From CAZBXD01 sp965216395 (GTDB lineage Bacteria; Pseudomonadota; Alphaproteobacteria; Micavibrionales; SZUA-601): a stretch of DNA of 64,000 nucleotides. A program made the position numbers and the translations under genes. Of the stretch, positions 40,873-48,506 are shown piece by piece. A model generated the notes under the pieces. The model did not search any database. It was not told the origin of the DNA and was given only the letters and a program-made list of their open reading frames with translations. The stretch spans positions 310,001-374,000 of the forward strand of contig OZ244156.1 of the NCBI GenBank assembly GCA_965216395.1, read 5' to 3'. Each line of letters starts with the position of its first letter. Within the stretch, counting starts at the first letter, position 1.

Positions 40873-40889
40873 TGCAAAGACCGTGCCAA
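40873..40889 (-). promoter_or_regulatory. sigma54 (RpoN) -24/-12 promoter
   Basis: Minus strand TTGGCACG-GTCT-TTGCA, an exact match to the RpoN consensus YTGGCACG-N4-TTGCW with GG at -25/-24 and GC at -13/-12. It drives the predicted small RNA. An enhancer-binding protein would be required; the 70 bases upstream contain the small palindrome TTGT-TTT-ACAA (40928-40938). Confidence 0.7.
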
Positions 40890-40938
40890 AATAATATTTC
40901 ATTGATTTTATTTATTCTTCTACGGTTTTGTTTTACAA

Positions 40939-40944
40939 TATAAT
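40939..40944 (+). promoter_or_regulatory. -10 box candidate of the alpha/beta hydrolase gene
   Basis: A perfect TATAAT at 40939-40944, 20 bases before the start, but the -35 region is poor. It overlaps the region where activators of the divergent sigma54 promoter would bind. Confidence 0.35.
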
Positions 40945-40963
40945 CACAATTTAAGGAGAAAAT

Positions 40964-41701
40964 ATGGTGGAAACAAAATTTATTCTCGATACCGATGATG
41001 GCCATAAAATTCATGGTGTTTTGAATAAGGCAAAAGGGAAAAAGAATAAGAAAGCAGTCCTTTTTATTCATGGTCTGCCAGCTAATTGTCGTAGATATGT
41101 TCCTTCACTAATGGCACATAGCTTTCCTCAAAAAGGTTATGATATTATTCGTATTGACCTTTATAGTTCAAGTTTGGGTGGGCGTAGTATCGTAGATGTA
41201 ACATTAAAAATTCATGGTCAAGATATAGATACGGTAATAACTCATTTTTCTAAAAATTACGATAAAATATTTGGTTTGGGTCACAGCTATGGTGGGCCAT
41301 CTTTAATACTGTCTGATCAAACCAAATTTACAGCTTTTTCGTTGTGGGACCCTACATACCGACCTTCTATTATTACAAAGCATTATAAGAAGCATGGAAA
41401 ATTATTCATCTCAACCCGCGGTAGTGGGGCTGTAATAGGTCAATCTCTTTATAACGAAGCAAAAGATATGGATGAAAATTGGGCTAGAAAGCAATCTAAT
41501 CAGGTTAAATGCCCTATACAGGTTATATATGCAGGACATAAGGATAACTCTTTTTGGGTGAATGAGGGCGAATCTTTCCATACCTATGCTTCCACCAAAA
41601 CCGATGAAAAAATCATAAGAAAGGCTAGTCACTCATTTTATGAGGAAGGCGCATCAGAGATTTTGTTCAAACACACGCTGAACTGGTTTAATCAATTTTA
41701 A
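40964..41701 (+). CDS. alpha/beta hydrolase
   Basis: 245 aa. KAVLFIHGLPANCRRYVPS provides the oxyanion region, FGLGHSYGGPSLIL the nucleophile Ser, and RKASHSFYEEG the catalytic His; the acid is probably in IYAGHKDNSF. No signal peptide. AAGGAG lies six bases before the ATG. The substrate is unknown; the fold is of the serine aminopeptidase S33 / acyl-transferring group. The 3' end overlaps the next gene by 14 bases tail to tail. Confidence 0.82.
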   Translation: MVETKFILDTDDGHKIHGVLNKAKGKKNKKAVLFIHGLPANCRRYVPSLMAHSFPQKGYDIIRIDLYSSSLGGRSIVDVTLKIHGQDIDTVITHFSKNYDKIFGLGHSYGGPSLILSDQTKFTAFSLWDPTYRPSIITKHYKKHGKLFISTRGSGAVIGQSLYNEAKDMDENWARKQSNQVKCPIQVIYAGHKDNSFWVNEGESFHTYASTKTDEKIIRKASHSFYEEGASEILFKHTLNWFNQF

Positions 41702-42365
41702 AGTTTGTGGCGTTTATATCTGCTAATTCTTGTGTCGGCGTTGATAGTTTAAAAAGAGCATTTTTGTCACCACTAAACTGCAACCAAAGGGTTTTACTCG
41801 TTTGTTGCGTGTAGATCGTTCCAAAAGAAAAACTTTCAATATCCGTTATATGGTGCTTCATATCTCGGTATTTTTGCATATATTCGGATGGTTTTTGGTC
41901 TCTAAAAATTTTATCAAGTGGGGGAAATGCATAGCCTTGATAAGTTTTTTGGTTATTATCATTAATATAAAAATCAAAGTCTCTATTTGCCTTAAATTTC
42001 TTTATTAACAGCGCATGACACTCTTTATCATAGGTTAATTCATACTCTATTTTATTTTGATTGTTTGGATCAAATTTGATGCCCCTCTTAAAGCGCCCAG
42101 TTTTATCAAATTCCCTTCTATAAATAACGGACCCTGTTTTATCAAATTGATCTTCTTGGGCGTAATGGCTTTGTGCGTTATATAGACATCTTAGTAAGAT
42201 AAGTTTATTAGTATTGGTATATATTTTTTCGTATTGTAGTCTTCCACTTGGAAAAAATGTTTTCTTGGATACCAAAGAATCCGGCTGTCGGTCGGCTCCG
42301 TTTAAATTCTGGTCTATATTCTGCAATAGTAAATTAATATCAGACACAATTTTGCTCTCCATCAT
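41688..42365 (-). CDS. hypothetical protein
   Basis: 225 aa, unrecognised, soluble, rich in Asn, Lys, Tyr and Gln. Short repeated YxxxFDKTG-like units occur (DQFDKTGSVIYRREFDKTGRF), reminiscent of the beta-hairpin repeats of MORN/antitoxin-YwqK proteins. No catalytic motif is apparent. The gene is AT-rich and is convergent with the hydrolase. Confidence 0.55.
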   Translation of the reverse strand: MMESKIVSDINLLLQNIDQNLNGADRQPDSLVSKKTFFPSGRLQYEKIYTNTNKLILLRCLYNAQSHYAQEDQFDKTGSVIYRREFDKTGRFKRGIKFDPNNQNKIEYELTYDKECHALLIKKFKANRDFDFYINDNNQKTYQGYAFPPLDKIFRDQKPSEYMQKYRDMKHHITDIESFSFGTIYTQQTSKTLWLQFSGDKNALFKLSTPTQELADINATNFKID

Positions 42366-42413
42366 CTTATTTAAGACTATAAAGAGAATTTAAATTATGT
42401 CAATGGTGTTTGA

Positions 42414-42515
42414 TTAAAGCTCTGATGCTTTAATAAGAAGAAAAAAGAATGCTGTGGCAAAGCCGACAAGAAATAAAAAGACCAAGCTTACGGAGGTAAC
42501 GATTTCTAAAAGCAT
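42414..42515 (-). CDS. 33-aa single-helix membrane peptide
   Basis: ATG at 42515 with AAGG ten bases upstream and TAA at 42414. The product begins MLLEIVTSVSLVFLFLVG, continues with a hydrophobic run to FFFLLIK and ends ASEL: one membrane helix with a Lys at the boundary. The size and form recall small respiratory or transporter subunits (KdpF-, CydX-like), but no complex partner is nearby. It lies in a gap of 379 bases and is otherwise easy to miss. Confidence 0.5.
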   Translation of the reverse strand: MLLEIVTSVSLVFLFLVGFATAFFFLLIKASEL

Positions 42516-42677
42516 GATAAAAATACCTTATAATTTTTAATATTTAAAAGTTAGAAAAAAGCTTTGATGAGGGGATTTATAACGCTCAAATGAGCGGTTT
42601 GCAACCATAAAATAATAAAATTTTATTTTTTATATTATTGTTATTTATCAATAGGTTGATTATGTTTTTGTAACAAA
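42516..42677. other. AT-rich intergenic stretch
   Basis: Very AT-rich, with no gene that I can support. It contains a short hairpin CGCTC-AAAT-GAGCG (42583-42596) without a T run and an AATAAAATTTTATT palindrome. It probably holds the promoter of the 33-aa gene. Confidence 0.4.
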
Positions 42678-42714
42678 AAAATGATCCAAATTATTTAAAT
42701 ATTTGGATCATTTT
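42678..42714. terminator. AT-rich hairpin terminator downstream of clpX
   Basis: AAAATGATCCAAAT and ATTTGGATCATTTT form a perfect 14-bp stem with a 9-base AT loop, flanked by A and T runs. It lies about 30 bases after the clpX stop and is the likely end of its transcript. Confidence 0.75.
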
Positions 42715-42744
42715 ATAATTTTAATTTTCACTTAAAAATCTGTG

Positions 42745-44022
42745 TTATTTTTCTTTGCTCGCAACTTTCTTTTTCGGTTTTTCAGTCTTTGCTTTAACAA
42801 ATTTTGGCTTAGCGCCATCGGTTACACATTTTTTATCAAATATGACCTTTGTGACATCGTTCATGCCGGGTAAATCATACATAGTTTCAAGCAGAAGACT
42901 TTCTAAAATGGAGCGTAATCCCCGGGCACCTGTTTTACGTTCCACGGCTTTATCGGCAATCGCATGGAGAGCATCTTCAGTAAACTCTAGCTCAGCATCT
43001 TCCATTTCAAAAAGTGCGGCATATTGTTTCGTGAGGGCGTTTTTTGGTTCCGTTAAGATTTGCACCAACGCGTCATGATCAAGATCTTCTAATGTCGCGA
43101 TCACAGGTGTGCGACCAATAAATTCAGGGATTAAGCCGAATTTAACAAGATCCTCTGGTTGTACTTCAGCCAAAACTTCACCAATGCGTCTGGCTTCTGG
43201 ATCTTGGACATCTGCGCCGAAACCGATAGAGGTACCTTTATTACGTTCCGCAATAATTTTATCAAGCCCAGCGAAAGCGCCACCACAAATAAATAAGACA
43301 TTGGTTGTGTCGACTTGTAAAAATTCTTGCTGTGGATGTTTGCGCCCGCCCTGCGGTGGTACAGAGGCCACTGTGCCTTCCATGAGTTTTAAGAGTGCCT
43401 GCTGCACCCCTTCGCCCGAAACGTCACGGGTAATGGATGGATTATCGCCTTTGCGACTAATTTTATCGATTTCATCGATATAAACGATCCCCTTTTGCGC
43501 CGCTTCGACATTGTAATCACAGGCTTGTAAAAGCTTAAGCACAATATTTTCAACATCTTCACCAACATATCCCGCTTCGGTCAAGGTGGTCGCATCTGCC
43601 ATAGTAAAGGGAACGTCTAAAATACGCGCCAGTGTTTGTGCCAAGAGCGTTTTACCGCAACCTGTTGGCCCTAAAAGTAAGATATTCGATTTTGCTAATT
43701 CAATATCAGACGTACCAGAAGACTTGTGTTCCATGCGTTTGTAGTGGTTGTGAACCGCCACAGACATAATCCGTTTTGCACGTGCTTGGCCAATCACATA
43801 TTGATTGAGAAAATCATTGATCTCTTGCGGTGTGGCCACCGTTCCTGATTTGACCAACTCTGTCTTTTCTTCTTCGCGAATAATATCATTACACAGCTCA
43901 ACACATTCATTACAGATGAATACGTTAGGGCCGGCGATTAATTTACGCACTTCGTGCTGGCTTTTCCCGCAGAAAGAACAGTAAAGGGTATTTTTCTCGT
44001 CTTTATCGTCTGATTTACTCAT
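42745..44022 (-). CDS. clpX: ATP-dependent Clp protease ATP-binding subunit ClpX
   Basis: AAA+ unfoldase, about 425 aa from the ATG at 44022, chosen for the AAGGAT before it; an ATG at 44052 is less likely. The N-terminal zinc finger is CSFCGKS ... CNECVELC. Walker A GPTGCGKT, Walker B IVYIDEIDKI, the pore loop GYVGEDVE and the RKTGARGLRS sensor-2 follow. The IGF-type loop for ClpP is at IGFGAD. In alphaproteobacteria ClpXP degrades CtrA. clpP is not adjacent, which is unusual. A Lys-rich tail ends the protein. Confidence 0.97.
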   Translation of the reverse strand: MSKSDDKDEKNTLYCSFCGKSQHEVRKLIAGPNVFICNECVELCNDIIREEEKTELVKSGTVATPQEINDFLNQYVIGQARAKRIMSVAVHNHYKRMEHKSSGTSDIELAKSNILLLGPTGCGKTLLAQTLARILDVPFTMADATTLTEAGYVGEDVENIVLKLLQACDYNVEAAQKGIVYIDEIDKISRKGDNPSITRDVSGEGVQQALLKLMEGTVASVPPQGGRKHPQQEFLQVDTTNVLFICGGAFAGLDKIIAERNKGTSIGFGADVQDPEARRIGEVLAEVQPEDLVKFGLIPEFIGRTPVIATLEDLDHDALVQILTEPKNALTKQYAALFEMEDAELEFTEDALHAIADKAVERKTGARGLRSILESLLLETMYDLPGMNDVTKVIFDKKCVTDGAKPKFVKAKTEKPKKKVASKEK

Positions 44023-44115
44023 TTTATCCTTATCCCATGATTGGGGAATCATTTGGTTTATTTCTTACTACTATCAAATCCTATCTTAGTAAAAGGGGCG
44101 TTAATTTTTTATTGT

Positions 44116-44144
44116 TTTACACGAATTTGATATCCTACTATAAC
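44116..44144 (+). promoter_or_regulatory. promoter of sufE
   Basis: TTTACA (44116-44121) and TATAAC (44139-44144) with 17-base spacing, each one base from consensus. Predicted start of transcription is near 44151, which makes the long upstream reading-frame extension untranslated. Confidence 0.5.
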
Positions 44145-44189
44145 TTGACTCCGATGAATGACAAGAGAATAAATACAGTGGTATCTAAA

Positions 44190-44600
44190 ATGCAATTAAC
44201 GAAAGAAGATCTTCTTGAAAACTTTGAGTTTTTATCAGATTGGGAGGATCGTTATGCTTATTTGATTGAATTGGGTAAAAACGTACAGCCTTTGGATGAT
44301 CATCTAAAGAATGAAAACACATTGGTTAAAGGGTGCACCAGTCAAGTTTGGTTGGTGGCAGAAACGGCACAATCAAAATCTGGATTTATTTCTTTTAAAG
44401 CGGATAGTGACGCCCATATTGTGCGTGGTTTAATTGCTATTTTAATGACTGTTTATAATGATCAACCTGTTGAATTTATTAAAAACTTCCCCATAGATGA
44501 TTTTTTCTCTCAGCTGGGGCTGGCTTCTCATCTCAGCCCTAATCGGCGCAACGGTTTTTTTGCCATGGTCGGGCGCATTAAATCTCTTGCGGATTTGTAG
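44190..44600 (+). CDS. sufE: SufE family Fe-S cluster assembly protein
   Basis: 137-aa sulfur acceptor that stimulates cysteine desulfurase SufS. LENFEFLSDWEDRYAYLIELGK and the active-site Cys in LVKGCTSQVWLV are diagnostic. The reading frame is open from 44037, but family N-termini begin near MQLTKEDLL. The promoter at 44116 excludes the long form. An ATG at 44154 is the other candidate. It is a single gene away from other suf genes, divergent from clpX, and it overlaps deoC tail to tail by 23 bases. Confidence 0.92.
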   Translation: MQLTKEDLLENFEFLSDWEDRYAYLIELGKNVQPLDDHLKNENTLVKGCTSQVWLVAETAQSKSGFISFKADSDAHIVRGLIAILMTVYNDQPVEFIKNFPIDDFFSQLGLASHLSPNRRNGFFAMVGRIKSLADL

Positions 44601-45420
44601 ATTCTATACCAATCGTTTCAATAATTTCTTCAAGCAGTTGAGACGCACCAAAGCGCAGAGTGTATGAATCAACCCATTCTTTACCCATGACCAGTTCGCT
44701 TAGTTTTAAGAATTGAGCGGCAATATTTGCCGTTTTTAAACCACCCGATATTTTTAGACCAATATCCGTGTTCTGTTGATTTTTTTGCTGTCGTTCATGT
44801 AAGACTTCAAGAATATAAAAAGCCGTTTCAAGTGTTGCACCCGTATGGCCAAAACCAGTTGAAGTTTTAATAAAATCAGCCCCACAATCAATAGCCATAC
44901 GCGTGGCGTTTTGAATGTTTTCCTTTGATATCAGCGCCCCTGTTTCTAAAATAACTTTCATGATGACATGTTGTCCACATGCCTGACGACAGGCGCGTAG
45001 AGATTGAACAACATGGTCAAAATGACCATCAAGGAAAGCTTTGTATGGTAAAACAATGTCAATTTCTTGGGCGCCCGCATTGACAACATCCTCTGTCATA
45101 TTGGCGATTTCATTAATATCGTCTTCGCCATGTGGAAAATTAATCACTGTCGCAATTTTAACCGTATTATGTCGCAAAGAATCAAAGGCGGTTTCAACAA
45201 ATTTAGGAGATACACAAACAGCCGCCGTTTCGCCAACAGGTGTTGAAGCGCTAGCGCATAAATGGCGAATATCGTCAGCAGAAGCATCTTCGCTAAGGTT
45301 TGTGGGCTCAAGCATGGTCAAAATACGCAATGCTTTTTCGCGTGTGATGACTGTATTGCTGGCTTCAAAGATCAATGTTTGCGGATCTAAATTTTTATCA
45401 TTTTCTGAAGGATGATCCAT
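44578..45420 (-). CDS. deoC: deoxyribose-phosphate aldolase
   Basis: Class I aldolase splitting 2-deoxyribose-5-phosphate into glyceraldehyde-3-phosphate and acetaldehyde, 280 aa (longer than the 220-260 of many). The TIM-barrel motifs are VINFPHGEDD, the Asp in AQEIDIVLPYKAFLDG, the Schiff-base Lys in DFIKTSTGFGHTGAT and the second Lys in GLKISGGLKT. It is last of hisS - unknown gene - deoC on the same strand. It feeds nucleoside carbon into glycolysis. Confidence 0.93.
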   Translation of the reverse strand: MDHPSENDKNLDPQTLIFEASNTVITREKALRILTMLEPTNLSEDASADDIRHLCASASTPVGETAAVCVSPKFVETAFDSLRHNTVKIATVINFPHGEDDINEIANMTEDVVNAGAQEIDIVLPYKAFLDGHFDHVVQSLRACRQACGQHVIMKVILETGALISKENIQNATRMAIDCGADFIKTSTGFGHTGATLETAFYILEVLHERQQKNQQNTDIGLKISGGLKTANIAAQFLKLSELVMGKEWVDSYTLRFGASQLLEEIIETIGIESTNPQEI

Positions 45421-45433
45421 GGATAATTAGACC

Positions 45434-46087
45434 TTAGTGAGCAATTGTTACAATGGCGGGCAATAAAACAGAGGAAGCAATTATAAAATAGATAACAGTT
45501 CGATAACGTATAAAAAAGCTCAGCTGTTGTGCAGTTAAAAATCGATCCATTTTTTCTTCAACATAAAGCCAATCAGTGCAAATCAGCGATAAGCTTGTAA
45601 CAATAAGAGCCATTTGTCCAAACAAAATTGCGACTATGACACTGAATGCGAGGGGGATATTAGCAATTTTTCTTGAATTTTCAACGGGATGATTACGCAT
45701 CATATTCGTTTTTTGTAGATTCGGTATGACGGAAAAATGATTTTTATTGGCTGGATTTTGTTTTATTTTGCGCAAAGCTTTTTTAACATCAACAGGGTGC
45801 ATGACAATTTCTGTGCGAACGGGTAGGGCGCATTCAATGGCTTGCCAATTCAAACTATCAATGTCTTTGATTTCTCGGGCTTTATACAAAACAATCTCTG
45901 AAAATTTTTGTTCTTTTTGGGCTAAATACATGGCTTTGCGCGCATGGCGAATATCATCTGTTTTTGTGATGATATTGTGCCATCGGCCTTGTGATTTAGC
46001 CATAACTTTAAAAATATCACGTGTGAGAATTGTTTCACATGCTTGTTTTTCAATCGTTTGGTGAATTATTTTTTGTAAAGGCGTCAT
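45434..46087 (-). CDS. hypothetical membrane protein
   Basis: 217 aa, unrecognised. A soluble basic N-terminal part (about 1-135) is followed by two hydrophobic segments at about 140-170 (FSVIVAILFGQMALIVTSL) and 193-215. It overlaps the hisS stop by 4 bases (ATGA) and is followed by deoC after 13 bases, so it is co-transcribed with hisS and deoC. Such a placement does not reveal a function. Confidence 0.6.
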   Translation of the reverse strand: MTPLQKIIHQTIEKQACETILTRDIFKVMAKSQGRWHNIITKTDDIRHARKAMYLAQKEQKFSEIVLYKAREIKDIDSLNWQAIECALPVRTEIVMHPVDVKKALRKIKQNPANKNHFSVIPNLQKTNMMRNHPVENSRKIANIPLAFSVIVAILFGQMALIVTSLSLICTDWLYVEEKMDRFLTAQQLSFFIRYRTVIYFIIASSVLLPAIVTIAH

Positions 46088-47394
46088 GACAGATCATCAT
46101 TCCAGTTTTTTGGATCCGCCACGACTTGTTGACGTGTCGCCATATTTTTCACTTCATGTTCTTGTTCATCACTTTGGGGAACGAACCAGACATAGTTAAT
46201 GCCCTTTTTTTCAGCATAGCTGAGCTGTTTCTGTAATTTTTGCGGCGCGTGATATGTTTCAACATTAAAGCCACGTTCACGCAAATCCCGTGCTGTTTGT
46301 TGGGCATTTTCGCGTAATTCTTCCGACGGTAACGTCACCAGAATATCGGTTGGTGATTTTTTACTTGGTTTGAGATAGTTGTAGTGATGAAGAACTTCAA
46401 AAATACAAGTTAGGCCAATTGATATCCCAACACCAGGTAAATGGCGATTGATGTAATTACCCGCTAAATCGTCATATCGTCCACCGCTACCAATGCTTCT
46501 TTTAAATTCAGGAATTTCAGTAAGCTTTGCCTCATAGACTGTTCCTGTGTAATAGTCAAACCCTCGGATGATAGACAAATCAAATTTCACCGCCCAATCT
46601 GGTAAATGAGTTAATTGTTGCATCACAAACTGCAGTTCATTTAATCCTTGTTGCATTTGATCATTTGCTGCTGTGATAGTCGATAGATCTGTTGATTCAA
46701 CTAAGTCTAAGATGGTATTTGATTGTTCATCTGTAAGCTTTGCATTTTCTATAAGCATCTTATACACACCATCGCGGTTAATCTTATCAATTTTATCAAC
46801 AATCCGCGTGACTGCGTAAACGTCTTCTATTCCAAGTGAATCGATCAGACCAAGTAATATTTTTCGATTGGAGACAACAATTTGAAATTTACCAATATTT
46901 AGACCTTTTAAGACCTCGTACATAACCTCAATCATCTCTGAATCAAAGTGAATCGGCAGATGATCTGGATTAACCACATCAATATCACATTGATAAAATT
47001 CCCTACTACGACCTAGTTGTGGGCGTTCACCACGCCAGACTTTTTGCATTTGATAACGTTTAAACGGGAAATCGAGGCTATTGAAATGTTGTGCGGTATA
47101 GCGTGCAAAGGGTACAGTTTGATCAAAATGCAAACCAAGGCGCGCATCAGATGTGTCTTTTTCATCGGCTTGCAGGCGGGTCAAAGTATAAATTTCCTTA
47201 TCGGTTTCTCCTTTGGCCAATAAAACATCCAATTCTTCAACAACGGGTGTCTCAATATTCGTATAGCCATAGGATTCAAAGACGCGCCGGATATGGTCCA
47301 TCCATTCTTGCTCAACAGCACGAATTTCGGGAAGCCATTCGGGAAAACCACTGATCGGGCGTGGTTTATAGATTTTTTTCTTATTTTTACTCAT
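46084..47394 (-). CDS. hisS: histidyl-tRNA synthetase
   Basis: Class II aminoacyl-tRNA synthetase, 436 aa from the ATG at 47394 (the frame is open further upstream, but that part overlaps the J-domain gene). Motif 1 is near ETPVVEELDVL, motif 2 RYQMQKVWRGERPQLGRSRE, the histidine-specific loop RGFDYYTGTVYE, and motif 3 GVGISIGLTCIFEVL. The C-terminal anticodon-binding domain ends the protein. It is followed by an unknown membrane protein gene and deoC. Confidence 0.95.
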   Translation of the reverse strand: MSKNKKKIYKPRPISGFPEWLPEIRAVEQEWMDHIRRVFESYGYTNIETPVVEELDVLLAKGETDKEIYTLTRLQADEKDTSDARLGLHFDQTVPFARYTAQHFNSLDFPFKRYQMQKVWRGERPQLGRSREFYQCDIDVVNPDHLPIHFDSEMIEVMYEVLKGLNIGKFQIVVSNRKILLGLIDSLGIEDVYAVTRIVDKIDKINRDGVYKMLIENAKLTDEQSNTILDLVESTDLSTITAANDQMQQGLNELQFVMQQLTHLPDWAVKFDLSIIRGFDYYTGTVYEAKLTEIPEFKRSIGSGGRYDDLAGNYINRHLPGVGISIGLTCIFEVLHHYNYLKPSKKSPTDILVTLPSEELRENAQQTARDLRERGFNVETYHAPQKLQKQLSYAEKKGINYVWFVPQSDEQEHEVKNMATRQQVVADPKNWNDDLS

Positions 47395-47446
47395 GAGTGA
47401 TAGATTGCCTTTTTTAAGAGAAATGTCAATTAGACTCTTACAATTT

Positions 47447-48001
47447 TTACCCGTTTCGCTCTCTTTTTTGATGAATTTTTGACAAAATAATATAGGCATT
47501 GCTGATGATTTTAAATTTTTCTTCCGCCTTTTGATCGCCTTTATTTTTATCAGGGTGATATTTCTTAACCAGTTTTCGGTATTGCGCCTTGATCACGTCT
47601 AATGTGGCATCGGGCGGTAAACCCAATAATGAAAGGGATTCCATTTCTTCATTTGTGGTTTTGGGTCTTTTACTCTTTGGGGTGTCTTCATAGACAGCGC
47701 GCATTTTAAACGCCATTTGTAAAAGGCGTTGTTCTAATATCAATGGCGCGGTGGCCGGGCGTGTCGGTCTGTCCCAGCCTGCATCACGGTTATATTGTTC
47801 AAAAATATCTTTTTCAGAAAAATCAGCAAAATAATTCCATTGCGCATTATAGGCACGAATATGTTCAAGACAAAAATAATAATATTCACGCAAGTTTTTT
47901 CGTGATTTTGGCGCACGAAATTCGCCCGTTTGTTGGCACCCTTCATGATCGCAAGGGCGAACAGGCTTTTCTTCTTTATCTTTGTCACGAATATGAAACA
48001 T
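47447..48001 (-). CDS. J-domain co-chaperone with N-terminal Cys/His motif
   Basis: 184 aa. The J domain is C-terminal (about 125-180): SLLGLPPDATLDVIKAQYRKLVKKYHPDKNKGD contains the HPD motif. The N-terminal part has a likely metal site, CDHEGC then YYFCLEH, followed by the alphaproteobacterial sequence AYNAQWNYFADFSEKDIF. It should stimulate DnaK for a specific set of clients. It lies about 50 bases upstream of hisS. Confidence 0.87.
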   Translation of the reverse strand: MFHIRDKDKEEKPVRPCDHEGCQQTGEFRAPKSRKNLREYYYFCLEHIRAYNAQWNYFADFSEKDIFEQYNRDAGWDRPTRPATAPLILEQRLLQMAFKMRAVYEDTPKSKRPKTTNEEMESLSLLGLPPDATLDVIKAQYRKLVKKYHPDKNKGDQKAEEKFKIISNAYIILSKIHQKRERNG

Positions 48002-48125
48002 GTCGGCTAATCTACAGAAAAACCAAAAATCATGCTAGGAAAACTCTTTTTCTATAATATATCTTGCCTTTATCCATAATATCTGTTTTTATTTTGTTTA
48101 TTGATTCATTAAATAGAGCTTATTT

Positions 48126-48506
48126 TTGTCAGAACTTGTCGAATTTGAATATGAACAAAACTGTTTAAAGCTTTTGGATAAAAAGAAAACGCAACACAAT
48201 GAAGCTGTTGCTATGCTTTTTATGAGGAATTCGCTACTCATATTAGGTGGTTTTTACTTTTTAAATGAGCCCTTGTTAGAATTGTCGCAAGAGATTACGG
48301 ATTATGTAGCGCCTAATTCAGGTTGGACCTATGGTTCTGTTCTCTGTGCAACAACAATGCTTTTAGTCACCGCTGTTAGCACAGTTTGTGCGTTTAAATA
48401 CGGCCGAAAAATAGAAAATCAAGAATATCAAGAAAATATGCAAGCGCTTCATCACGCTTTCAATAAAAATGACCACAAATCTAAAAATGGATGCTTACTA
48501 AAATGA
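48126..48506 (+). CDS. small membrane protein, first of an unknown two-gene module
   Basis: 126 aa starting at a TTG. A helical N-terminal part (LVEFEYEQNCLKLLDKKKTQHNEAVAML) is followed by two hydrophobic segments (about 32-50 and 72-95) and a polar tail. No family is recognised. Its stop overlaps the next start (ATGA), and both encode two-helix membrane proteins with coiled polar parts, so the pair probably works together. Confidence 0.55.
   Translation: MSELVEFEYEQNCLKLLDKKKTQHNEAVAMLFMRNSLLILGGFYFLNEPLLELSQEITDYVAPNSGWTYGSVLCATTMLLVTAVSTVCAFKYGRKIENQEYQENMQALHHAFNKNDHKSKNGCLLK

Noticed and set aside
40711..41071. Minus-strand frames of 63 and 106 codons between the DUF6428 and hydrolase genes
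   Set aside because: They read through a strong terminator hairpin and into flanking genes, lack a ribosome site, and cover the small-RNA candidate.
42583..42596. CGCTC-AAAT-GAGCG hairpin as a terminator or CRISPR unit
   Set aside because: No T run follows, and the unit is not repeated anywhere else that I could see.
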